DNA from: Verrucomicrobiota bacterium
GTDB lineage: Bacteria > Verrucomicrobiota > Verrucomicrobiia > Limisphaerales > UBA1096
Reading direction: 5' to 3'
Assembly: GCA_015658765.1 (NCBI GenBank)
Contig: DQOE01000369.1
Coordinates: 1-5,514, forward strand
DNA: 5,514 nucleotides
Shown here in pieces: positions 1-5,514 of the stretch; the first letter of the stretch is position 1, and the number at the start of each line of letters is the position of its first letter. The notes under the pieces were generated by a model that searched no databases, was not told the DNA's origin, and saw only the letters and a list, made by a program, of their open reading frames with translations. Made by a program: the position numbers and the translations under genes.

Positions 1-429
1 GAGTTTCTCGACAAGATGATCTCTGGCCGCAGAGATTTCCCTCGAGTTCAAATGAGAAATGTCCTGCTCGGCCTTGGGGCCTAAGTAAGCGATGAAGTGC
101 CTCAGAATCGCCGAGTATCGCTCCGCCGTAGCCTCGCAATTCTCGATTTGCTTCCGCTTAAGCCAGCTCTGGAGGTATTGTTTAATCGAGGAGGTCTCCA
201 AGGTAGCCTGGTTAGCTATCGCGTAAATGTCCGCGATGGTTTTGCGTGCGCGTCTCTCAACAAGCGTGCCCTGTTGCCCCATGTTTGTAGCTTCCTCGAA
301 CTTCATTGCGATCTGCAGGGCGTCTCGCTTTTTGGTTGTGCCGGTGCTACGAGTGGTCTTGCGACCATCGGGCAAATTAATGATCGCCTGCCAATAGGGA
401 GAATGGGGGTGTCTACGTAACCAAGCCAT
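1..429 (-). CDS. Site-specific tyrosine recombinase (integrase), N-terminal part, cut by left window edge
   Basis: Reading the minus strand from ATG at 429-427 gives 143 codons open to the window edge, starting MAWLRRHPHSPYWQAII. Residues 1-60 resemble the N-terminal arm region of phage-type integrases: an aromatic 'PYWQAIINLPDGRKTTRSTGT' sheet, then 'KKRDALQIAMKFEEA', a helix typical of these proteins. From about residue 82 ('SIKQYLQSWLKRKQ...ATAERYSAILRHFIAYLG') the pattern fits the helical core-binding (SAM-like) domain. The catalytic domain with its R-H-R-Y residues would lie left of the window, so activity cannot be judged. The family catalyses integration and excision of genomic islands and prophages. 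The gene points away from a tRNA 3' fragment about 110 nt behind its start, the usual arrangement for an element integrated in a tRNA gene. The opposite-strand frame at 97-420 is a shadow. Identification rests on pattern recognition and was not searched. Confidence 0.85.
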   Translation of the reverse strand, partial: MAWLRRHPHSPYWQAIINLPDGRKTTRSTGTTKKRDALQIAMKFEEATNMGQQGTLVERRARKTIADIYAIANQATLETSSIKQYLQSWLKRKQIENCEATAERYSAILRHFIAYLGPKAEQDISHLNSREISAARDHLVEKL

Positions 430-440
430 TACGAGTTACA

Positions 441-469
441 CCTATAGTAACACCATTCAATGAAGTCAA
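441..469 (-). promoter_or_regulatory. Candidate promoter of the integrase gene
   Basis: On the minus strand TTGACT (469-464) is followed after 17 nt by TATAGG (446-441), a reasonable sigma-70-like pair. Transcription would start near 434, leaving only about five nucleotides before the integrase ATG at 429, so the message would be almost leaderless. An AGGTG that could act as a ribosome binding site sits 9 nt before the ATG but overlaps the -10 box, so it would not be transcribed from this promoter. An alternative -10, TACTAT at 449-444, has a poor 14-nt spacer. Confidence 0.4.
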
Positions 470-476
470 TGGTGTT
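449..476. repeat. 9-bp inverted repeat inside the integrase promoter region; operator or plus-strand terminator
   Basis: AACACCATT (449-457) and AATGGTGTT (468-476) are perfect inverted repeats separated by 10 nt. On the plus strand the right arm runs into a T tract (475-480), which resembles a rho-independent terminator for transcription toward the host genes. The left arm also lies between the candidate -35 and -10 of the integrase promoter and the right arm touches the -35, which would suit an operator for an element-encoded regulator. The sequence alone does not decide between the two. AT-rich stems are weak terminators. Confidence 0.45.
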
Positions 477-540
477 TTTTAGTAGACCTTTATGACTTAT
501 TTTATTAAGAATTTAAACCATACCGCATGGGGGACTGGAG

Positions 541-570
541 TTGCGGGTTCGAGTCCCGTCGGTCACCCCA
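541..570 (+). tRNA. 3' fragment of a tRNA, probably tRNA-His; attachment site of the integrated element
   Basis: The T-arm is complete: stem GCGGG (543-547), loop TTCGAGT (548-554), stem CCCGT (555-559). It is followed by a seven-base acceptor strand CGGTCAC (560-566), discriminator C (567) and encoded CCA (568-570). No 5' half is present: the matching acceptor strand GTGACCG is not found upstream, and the preceding bases form neither an anticodon stem nor a D-arm with a GG-containing loop. A C at the discriminator position is characteristic of bacterial tRNA-His, so that identity is inferred. With the outward-facing integrase next to it, the fragment is best read as the duplicated att core left at the far end of an element integrated into a tRNA gene. 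How far the core extends left of 541 cannot be fixed without the other end. Confidence 0.8.
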
Positions 571-610
571 TCCCTTCTTTTCCGATCCGCTCGCCTCTTA
601 GTCGCCGACC

Positions 611-1471
611 ATGTCCAGCACCGATCCAGTCGCATTCCTGAATGGTGATTTTTTTTTGGCGTCGATGGCGCGGATATCGGCGGACGACCGTGGGTTTCTT
701 TACGGCGACGGGTTGTTTGAGGCGATTCGTGTTCATGACGCTCGGCCGTTTCTTTGGGAGTGGCACATGATGCGGTTCACGGATGGCGCGGTGTCACTTG
801 GTATTGCCCTGCCACAAACCACGGAATCGCTGCTCGGCAACGTTCATGAGTTGATCCGTCGAAACAGCATGAGTGAGAGTGTTATGCGTATCGCGCTTTC
901 GCGCGGCATTGGCGAGCGCGGCTATGGCGTAACCGGCGAGGAGCAACCGACGCTGCTCATCACACAACATTCTCCGCCGACCACTCCGGCCAAGCCGCTT
1001 TCGTTGGTGAGCACCTCGGCGCGGGTTGCCATTGGCGACCCCTTGGCCAAGGTGAAATCGGCGAACAAACTTGGCTCCATCCTGGCCAAGCGCGATGCCG
1101 CCAACCAAGGCGCAGATGACGGGTTCATCCTCAACTCCGACGGCAACGTCACCGAGACGTCCTCGGCGAACTTGTTTTGGGTGGAGGGCAGGACGCTTCG
1201 CACGCCGCCGGTGTCGGATGGCGTCTTGCCAGGTGTCACTCGGCGACTGGTGGTCGGATTGGCTTCCGCGCTTGGCCAACCGGTGCGCGAAGAGTCTGTT
1301 GCCCCCGAGCGCCTGCAACAAGCTGATGCCGTCTTCGTCACTTCAGCGGCGACCGGGGTTATCGCGGTTGGCCAAGTGGACGGCGCGGCGCTTGGCACGC
1401 ACCCTCTCGTTTGCCAATTGCAGGACGCCTACGATGCGGAGTTGGCAAGGCACGCTGCAGCCGGTGACTGA
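611..1471 (+). CDS. Class IV aminotransferase (aminodeoxychorismate lyase / branched-chain or D-amino acid aminotransferase family)
   Basis: This 286-residue protein is a PLP-dependent fold-type IV enzyme of normal family length. The signature 'DDRGFLYGDGLFEAIRV' is at 25-41. The probable Schiff-base lysine is K149 in 'KVKSANKLGSILAKRDA'. E182 in 'GNVTETSSANLF' would contact the cofactor ring nitrogen, and 'LPGVTRR' (206-212) fits the phosphate-binding turn. The family includes PabC (releases 4-aminobenzoate from aminodeoxychorismate for folate), IlvE and D-amino acid aminotransferase. The motifs do not separate these, though the overall style is closer to PabC or D-alanine aminotransferase-like members than to long IlvE, so no symbol is given. 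ATG at 611 gives the expected N-terminus; no clear Shine-Dalgarno precedes it. The start lies 40 nt after the tRNA fragment. The stop is 7 nt from the end of convergent accD. A run of nine T (649-657) covers codons 13-16. Confidence 0.88.
   Translation: MSSTDPVAFLNGDFFLASMARISADDRGFLYGDGLFEAIRVHDARPFLWEWHMMRFTDGAVSLGIALPQTTESLLGNVHELIRRNSMSESVMRIALSRGIGERGYGVTGEEQPTLLITQHSPPTTPAKPLSLVSTSARVAIGDPLAKVKSANKLGSILAKRDAANQGADDGFILNSDGNVTETSSANLFWVEGRTLRTPPVSDGVLPGVTRRLVVGLASALGQPVREESVAPERLQQADAVFVTSAATGVIAVGQVDGAALGTHPLVCQLQDAYDAELARHAAAGD
649..657 (+). repeat. Nine-base T homopolymer at the start of the aminotransferase gene
   Basis: Nine consecutive T span codons 13-16 (D-F-F-L). The protein reads correctly through the tract: family-like sequence lies on both sides in one frame, so the gene is intact as sequenced. 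Tracts of this length favour polymerase slippage during replication or transcription. Confidence 0.8.
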
Positions 1472-1478
1472 ACAACGC

Positions 1479-2450
1479 TCAGGAAGCTTTTTTTCGCGGG
1501 GGGCGATTGGCCTTGGGCTTGGTCATGCCCGCGGTGAGGTAGTCGAGGTAATTGATCAGCGACTCGCGCATTTGGTTCCGCGTCACGATGGCGTCGATCA
1601 TACCGCGATCGAGCAGAAACTCCGTGGTTTGGAAGCCCGGCGGCAACTCCGCCTGTGTGGTGTCCTTGATCACTCGCGGCCCGGCAAAGCCGATCATCGC
1701 GCCCGGCTCGGCGACAATCAGATCCCCGACGCTGGCGTAGCTCGCCATCACGCCGGCGGTGGTCGGGTGCGTGAGCACGCTGATGTATGGCAGGCCGGCC
1801 TCGGAATGGTAGGCCAACGCGCCGCAGGTCTTGGCCATTTGCATCAGGCTGAACATCCCCTCGTACATTCGGGCGCCGCCGCTGGTGGAAATAATGATCA
1901 CCGACAGTTTTTTCCTGGTGCCAACCTCGATCAGGCGGGTGAGTTTTTCGCCGACAACCGATCCCATCGAGCCGCCGAGGAATGAAAAGTCCATGATGCC
2001 CAGCGCAACCTTGTGCGGCCCCATCTTGCAGAGGCCGGTGATCACCGCATCGTTTTCACCGGTGCTTTTTTGATAACGCTCCAGCTTGGACGGGTACGAC
2101 GCCACACCGGTGAACTTGAGAACATCCACGCTGCTCATCCCAGCGTCCATCTCCTTGAACGACTTTTCGTCCACGAGCGACGCCAGCCGCACCCGCGCCG
2201 CGATCGGGAAATGATAACCACACGACGGACAGGTCTTGAGGTTCTCCTCAAGGTCCTTGTCGTAAATCAGCTCCGCGCACTTGCCGCACTTGGTCCACAA
2301 CCCCTTGGGGATGTTTTTCTTGCGGGGCGCGGCTTCGCCGAACTTCATCCTGCCGGAACCGCTTCCCGGCTCGATGCCGGTCGGAATGGACTGGACGTCC
2401 ACCGTCTCAAGTTGCGGGGTGGTCTTGGAAAAATCAGATAAATCAGACAT
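1479..2450 (-). CDS. accD: Acetyl-CoA carboxylase carboxyltransferase subunit beta
   Basis: The product (323 residues) is the beta subunit of the carboxyltransferase of acetyl-CoA carboxylase, which with AccA moves CO2 from carboxybiotin to acetyl-CoA to form malonyl-CoA for fatty acid synthesis in the cytoplasm. The N-terminal zinc ribbon is complete: C55-x2-C58 and C74-x2-C77 within 'LWTKCGKC...CPSCGYHF'. The crotonase-like core follows with 'FLGGSMGSVVGEK' (157-169), 'SGGARMYEG' (190-198), 'PTTAGVMASYA' (229-239) and 'GFAGPRVI' (254-261). The first 34 residues are an extra stretch compared with E. coli AccD. ATG at 2348 (residue 35, MKFGEAAPRKK) would give a more standard protein; neither start has a good Shine-Dalgarno. 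The upstream start is kept because it lies only 6 nt after the comF stop, as expected for operon coupling. The basic tail 'KPKANRPPRKKAS' is unremarkable. accA is not in the window. Confidence 0.96.
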   Translation of the reverse strand: MSDLSDFSKTTPQLETVDVQSIPTGIEPGSGSGRMKFGEAAPRKKNIPKGLWTKCGKCAELIYDKDLEENLKTCPSCGYHFPIAARVRLASLVDEKSFKEMDAGMSSVDVLKFTGVASYPSKLERYQKSTGENDAVITGLCKMGPHKVALGIMDFSFLGGSMGSVVGEKLTRLIEVGTRKKLSVIIISTSGGARMYEGMFSLMQMAKTCGALAYHSEAGLPYISVLTHPTTAGVMASYASVGDLIVAEPGAMIGFAGPRVIKDTTQAELPPGFQTTEFLLDRGMIDAIVTRNQMRESLINYLDYLTAGMTKPKANRPPRKKAS

Positions 2451-2456
2451 ATCGGG

Positions 2457-3212
2457 TCAGTGTCCGGGCGAACCAAGGCCACGGGCAAGCGTCCACACGC
2501 CCACCTCCGCGGCACCCGCTTTTTTGCAGGCACGCGCGCAGTCGCTCGTGGTGGCTCCGGTCGTCAAAATGTCATCGACAAGCGCAACACGCATGCCGTT
2601 CAAATTCACTTTGTCCGGCTCGAACGCCCCGCGCATGTTGGCCAGGCGCTCGCCTCGGGAAAGCAGTGTTTGGGTTTGGGTCACCCGGGTGCGTTTTACC
2701 GCGCGGGTCTCCACCTTCAAGCCAGTCGCCCGGCTCAGGTTTCGGCACAACTGCTCGGCCTGGTTGAAGCCCCGCTCGCGCAAACGTACCGGATGAAGTG
2801 GCACCGGCACAAGGCAATCGCCACGCCAATCGCGGATTTGTTTCACCGCCCCACCACTGAACAGCCGGTCAAACAGCGGCTCCAGCCAGAGCGCCTGCTG
2901 ATATTTGAAACGGTGAATCGCCTCGAGCATCTCCGCGTTGGCCTGCATCACGGCGCGCGCGAACTCGAAACGCAACCCCATCTCCACGCAGTTCATGCAC
3001 TCAAACTCGCTGCTGATCTCCCCCGAAAACGGCTGGCCGCACCGCCGGCAAAACGGCGGCTCAATCGGCTTGAGCCTGGCCAAACAGCCGTCGCCGATGT
3101 AGCCGTCCTCCGGCTTGGCCGGCTCATCGCGGCACAACTGGCAAACCTCGGGGAAAATCAAAGCCCACCCGCCCTTGCCCAAGCCGGCCAGCGTTGCATT
3201 CCATCGGGTCAC
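2457..3212 (-). CDS. comF: ComF family protein (phosphoribosyltransferase-like)
   Basis: This 251-residue protein has the two-part ComF build. The N-terminal zinc-binding region has CxxC pairs at C24/C27, C55/C58 and C72/C75. The C-terminal type I phosphoribosyltransferase domain carries the PRPP loop 'VALVDDILTTGATT' (209-222), preceded by 'PVPLHPVRLRERGFNQAE' (136-153), the ComF hallmark. In naturally competent bacteria ComF is needed for DNA uptake, but homologues occur widely in bacteria not known to be competent, and the substrate of the transferase fold is unsettled. The start is GTG at 3212-3210, with an AGG about 9 nt upstream, which fits initiation. The gene begins 27 nt after the glgB stop and ends 6 nt before accD, so the three are likely cotranscribed. 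No other competence gene is visible here. Confidence 0.93.
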   Translation of the reverse strand: MTRWNATLAGLGKGGWALIFPEVCQLCRDEPAKPEDGYIGDGCLARLKPIEPPFCRRCGQPFSGEISSEFECMNCVEMGLRFEFARAVMQANAEMLEAIHRFKYQQALWLEPLFDRLFSGGAVKQIRDWRGDCLVPVPLHPVRLRERGFNQAEQLCRNLSRATGLKVETRAVKRTRVTQTQTLLSRGERLANMRGAFEPDKVNLNGMRVALVDDILTTGATTSDCARACKKAGAAEVGVWTLARGLGSPGH

Positions 3213-3239
3213 CGGTGCGAGCCTGTCGGAACCACCCCG

Positions 3240-5174
3240 TCACTGCAACGGCAAATTGGCCAGGCGAAAAATGACCAGAGCCAGCGGCGGCAACTCGATG
3301 ACCAGCGACTGCTCAAGGCCGTCCGCCGGTTGCCCCTCCGTTTCGCGACTGCCGTCGTTGCCGAGGTTGCTCCCGCCATACGCTGCGGCGTCGCTGTTGA
3401 GCAACTCCTCCCACCGGCCTGTCGCCGACACGCCGACGCGATAGTTGTTTCGCGGAATCGGCGTGAAGTTGATAACGACCAGCAGCACCCCGCCCCCCGA
3501 CTTGTCGCGGCGCAAAAACGACAGCACGGAGGCATCGCGGTCGTTGCAGTTCACCCATTGAAAACCGGCCTCGACGAAATCAGCATCCCACAACGCCGGC
3601 TCGCTCCGGTACAACTGGTTGAGGTCGCGCACCCACGACTGGATGCCCCGGCCCGGCGAGTCGCCCTTGGCCAACGGCCAGTCGATCTGCCGGTCTTCGT
3701 TCCACTCCTCCGCTTGGCCAAGCTCGCCGCCCATGAAGAGCAACTGCTTGCCGGGAAATGTCCACTGGTAGCCCAGCAGCAAGCGGAGATTGGCCATGCG
3801 CTGCCAGTCGTCGCCGGGCATTTTGGCGAGCAGCGACCCTTTCAAATGCACCACCTCGTCGTGCGAGAGCGGCAGCACAAAATTCTCGCCGTAATGGTAA
3901 GTCATCGCAAATGTGACCTTGTCAAAATGGCATTTTCGGTGAATTGGGTCCTCACGCAGAAACTCCAAGTTGTCGTGCATCCAGCCCATGTTCCACTTGA
4001 ACGAAAACCCCAGTCCGCCGTCAACCGGCGGACGCGACACCTTGGGCCAGGCGGTCGATTCCTCGGCGATGGTCACCACGCCGGGATGCCGCGTAAGCAC
4101 GTGGTGATTGACGTGTCGCAGGAATGCAATTGCCTCCAGATTTTCCCTGCCGCCGTGCTCGTTGGGCAGCCATTCGCCCGCTTCCCGCGAGTAGTCGAGG
4201 TAGAGCATCGACGCCACGGCATCCACCCGCAGGCCATCGACGTGAAAGCGCTCGCACCAATACAAAGCGTTGGCAGTGAGGAAATTGCGAACCTCAGCCC
4301 GGCCGAAATTAAAAACGAGCGTCCCCCAGTCGGGATGCTCCCCACGGCGCGGGTCGGCGTGCTCGTAGAGCGCCGTGCCGTCGAACTGCGCCAGCGCAAA
4401 GTCGTCCCTCGGGAAGTGCGCCGGCACCCAGTCAAGAATCACGCCGATGCCCGCCGCGTGCAGCGCATCAACCAATGCCGCAAAATCGTCCGGCGTTCCG
4501 TACCGGCTCGTCGGCGCGTAAAACCCCGTGACCTGATAACCCCACGACGGATAGTAGGCGTGCTCGGCCACCGGCATAAACTCGACGTGCGTAAAACCCA
4601 TCTCCCGCACGTAGCCGACCAGTTCGTCGGCGAGTTCGCGGTACGAGTACGACTCGGCGTCGTTGTGCTTGCGCCACGAGCCAAGATGCACTTCATAAAT
4701 GCTCATCGGCAACTCAAGCGCGTTTTGTGCTGCGCGCTGCTCGAGCCAAGCTTGGTCACTCCAAGAAAAACGGCTCGTGTCCCAGACGATCGCCGCGCTC
4801 TTCGGCGCCTTCTCGAAGAAGCGCCCCATCGGGTCGGTCTTGAGCAGCAGCCGATCCTGCGCGTTGATCAACTCGAACTTGTAATGCGCCCCCTGCCCGA
4901 CCTCCGGCACGAACACCTCCCACACACCGGAGTCGCCCAAGCGCCGCATCACGTGCCGCCGGCCGTCCCAGTCGTTGAAGTCGCCGACCACGCTCACTCG
5001 CTTGGCGTTCGGCGCCCAGACGGCAAACGCCGTGCCGTGGACGCCTTCGACCTCGCGAAGCTGCGCGCCCAGCTTGTCGTAAAGCCGCAACTCGTTCCCC
5101 TCGCCGATCAGGTGCAGTTCGGCGTCGGAAAGTGTCGGGGCAGGTTGTTCGTCATTCGGCCGCACGGCGCCCAT
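3240..5174 (-). CDS. glgB: 1,4-alpha-glucan branching enzyme (GH13), short type lacking the N1 domain
   Basis: The 644-residue protein cuts alpha-1,4-glucan chains and reattaches them by alpha-1,6 bonds during glycogen synthesis. A CBM48 domain occupies about 30-125 ('GTAFAVWAPNAKRVSVVGDFNDWDG'), followed by the GH13 barrel and a C-terminal beta domain. The four conserved regions are intact: 'DWVPAHFPRD' (from D248), 'GLRVDAVASMLYLDYSR' with nucleophile D318, 'AEESTAWP' with acid/base E371, and 'LPLSHDE' with D439. GlgB landmarks such as 'SWGYQVTGFYAPTSRYG' and 'GELGQAEEWNE' confirm branching enzyme over other GH13 members. E. coli GlgB is about 730 residues; here the extra N-terminal N1 module is missing, a known natural variant. 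ATG at 5174 is the only ATG start that fits; no convincing Shine-Dalgarno precedes it. It is first in a probable operon with comF and accD. No other glycogen gene is in the window. Confidence 0.97.
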   Translation of the reverse strand: MGAVRPNDEQPAPTLSDAELHLIGEGNELRLYDKLGAQLREVEGVHGTAFAVWAPNAKRVSVVGDFNDWDGRRHVMRRLGDSGVWEVFVPEVGQGAHYKFELINAQDRLLLKTDPMGRFFEKAPKSAAIVWDTSRFSWSDQAWLEQRAAQNALELPMSIYEVHLGSWRKHNDAESYSYRELADELVGYVREMGFTHVEFMPVAEHAYYPSWGYQVTGFYAPTSRYGTPDDFAALVDALHAAGIGVILDWVPAHFPRDDFALAQFDGTALYEHADPRRGEHPDWGTLVFNFGRAEVRNFLTANALYWCERFHVDGLRVDAVASMLYLDYSREAGEWLPNEHGGRENLEAIAFLRHVNHHVLTRHPGVVTIAEESTAWPKVSRPPVDGGLGFSFKWNMGWMHDNLEFLREDPIHRKCHFDKVTFAMTYHYGENFVLPLSHDEVVHLKGSLLAKMPGDDWQRMANLRLLLGYQWTFPGKQLLFMGGELGQAEEWNEDRQIDWPLAKGDSPGRGIQSWVRDLNQLYRSEPALWDADFVEAGFQWVNCNDRDASVLSFLRRDKSGGGVLLVVINFTPIPRNNYRVGVSATGRWEELLNSDAAAYGGSNLGNDGSRETEGQPADGLEQSLVIELPPLALVIFRLANLPLQ

Positions 5175-5266
5175 GCTGTTGAAACAGCCCCACCGCTGGC
5201 AAGGCTGGAAATGAACTTTCGCATTTACCCCGCTTGGCCAAGCGGCAACACTCGCTTGGCCAAGCG
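5175..5266. promoter_or_regulatory. Divergent intergenic region between glgB and the adenosyltransferase gene
   Basis: This 92-nt gap must hold the promoters of both outward-facing genes. No strong sigma-70 pair is seen: TTGAAA at 5179-5184 lacks a partner -10 for the plus strand, and the minus strand offers only a weak TTGCCG/TAAATG pair with a 15-nt spacer. The gap is too short to hold a standard cobalamin riboswitch, and no B12-box-like sequence was noticed. Its right third is filled by two copies of a 14-bp palindrome. Confidence 0.45.
5231..5266. repeat. Tandem pair of the palindrome CGCTTGGCCAAGCG next to a start codon
   Basis: CGCTTGGCCAAGCG occurs at 5231-5244 and again at 5253-5266, with 8 nt (GCAACACT) between. 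Each copy is a perfect 14-bp palindrome. Start-to-start spacing is 22 bp, close to two helical turns, so two protein dimers could sit on the same face. Because the copies are self-complementary they can also pair with each other as a 14-bp stem with an 8-nt loop. The second copy ends directly before the ATG at 5267, where a ribosome binding site would normally be. Confidence 0.95.
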
Positions 5267-5514
5267 ATGAGTATCACGACCAAAACAGGCGACGACGGCG
5301 AGACCGGCCTGCTGTTTTCCCGGCGAACCGGCAAGAACGACCCCCGGATTGCCGCCTGCGGCGATGTCGATGAACTCAACTCCGCCATCGGCTTGGCCAA
5401 GGCGCACCTGCAAAATACAGAATTTGCTAAAAAACTAACCACCATCCAGCAGGCACTGATCGCCCTGATGGGCGAATTGGCCACATTGCCGGAGGATGCC
5501 GGGCAATATGCCAA
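5267..5514 (+). CDS. pduO: PduO-type cob(I)alamin adenosyltransferase, N-terminal part, cut by right window edge
   Basis: From ATG at 5267 the frame is open to the edge (82 codons). The N-terminus MSITTKTGDDGETGLLF matches the family's nucleotide-binding motif (TKTGDDGxT at 5-13). 'DPRIAACGDVDELNSAIGLAKAHL' (25-48) follows, with the conserved 'G-x-V-D-E-L-N-S-x-I-G' stretch. These enzymes transfer the adenosyl group of ATP to cob(I)alamin to make coenzyme B12, used by enzymes such as methylmalonyl-CoA mutase, class II ribonucleotide reductase or diol dehydratase. The C-terminal arginine-rich motif lies outside the window, so completeness is unknown. There is no Shine-Dalgarno; a strong palindrome abuts the ATG. 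The start is well supported because the motif begins at residue 5, as is usual. The long minus-strand frame here (5514-5152) is a shadow. Confidence 0.9.
   Translation, partial: MSITTKTGDDGETGLLFSRRTGKNDPRIAACGDVDELNSAIGLAKAHLQNTEFAKKLTTIQQALIALMGELATLPEDAGQYA

Noticed and set aside
97..420. A 107-codon plus-strand frame at the left end
   Set aside because: It is antisense to the integrase, whose minus-strand translation has coherent recombinase features; the plus-strand product resembles nothing.
492..570. A possible complete but degenerate tRNA
   Set aside because: ATGACTT at 492-498 could pair five of seven bases with the acceptor strand and TTTA/TAAA could mimic a D-stem, but the D-loop has no GG and no anticodon stem forms. 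I take the 5' part as chance pairing in element DNA.
1472..1494. A bidirectional terminator between the convergent aminotransferase and accD genes
   Set aside because: There is a T7 run at 1488-1494, but it lies in accD codons and only a 3-bp stem precedes it, so it does not support a terminator call.
1071..1985. A 304-codon plus-strand frame overlapping the aminotransferase end and opposite accD
   Set aside because: It is a frame-shifted shadow of the aminotransferase followed by the antisense of accD; both real genes have strong family motifs.
2460..5270. A 936-codon open frame on the plus strand opposite comF and glgB
   Set aside because: It is antisense to two clear genes with intact catalytic motifs and spans their intergenic gap. 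Its product is an Arg/His/Pro/Ala-rich string with no recognisable domain, as expected where GC-rich codon use removes stops from the opposite strand.
1..5514. A CRISPR array, defence system or other undescribed multi-gene system
   Set aside because: No regularly spaced repeat array and no effector-like gene is present; apart from the integrase end, all genes are recognisable housekeeping families. Any cargo would be left of the window.

Overview
The window looks like part of a GC-rich Gram-negative chromosome, with the end of an integrated mobile element at its left edge. The organism cannot be named from sequence alone. The protein styles (accD with a long N-terminus, glgB of the short type, the integrase N-terminus) would fit Verrucomicrobiota or a relative, but this is a weak impression.

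Positions 1-570 are the element end. A tyrosine-recombinase-type integrase gene lies on the minus strand, starts at 429 and runs off the left edge. Next comes a short AT-rich stretch with a likely integrase promoter and a 9-bp inverted repeat. After that is the 3' part of a tRNA (T-arm, acceptor strand, C discriminator, CCA) with no matching 5' half. The C discriminator points to tRNA-His. This is the usual picture of an element integrated at a tRNA 3' end: the fragment at about 541-570 would be the distal attachment site, and the intact tRNA should lie to the left beyond the window.

Positions 571-5514 are housekeeping chromosome. A class IV (PLP) aminotransferase gene (611-1471, +) converges with a three-gene minus-strand cluster, probably one operon. 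In transcription order this is glgB (glycogen branching enzyme), comF (phosphoribosyltransferase-like protein) and accD (acetyl-CoA carboxylase carboxyltransferase beta), with gaps of 27 and 6 nt. Divergent from glgB is the start of a PduO-type cob(I)alamin adenosyltransferase gene (5267 onward, +), cut by the right edge. The genes serve unrelated parts of metabolism (fatty acid synthesis, glycogen, DNA uptake or nucleotide-like chemistry, B12, amino acid or folate), so the cluster is not a dedicated pathway.

The most unusual signal is a DNA word. The palindromic octamer TTGGCCAA occurs eight times outside the element, where chance predicts about 0.1. It falls in two different codon frames inside genes. 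Two copies, extended to the 14-bp palindrome CGCTTGGCCAAGCG, stand in tandem directly against the start codon of the adenosyltransferase gene.
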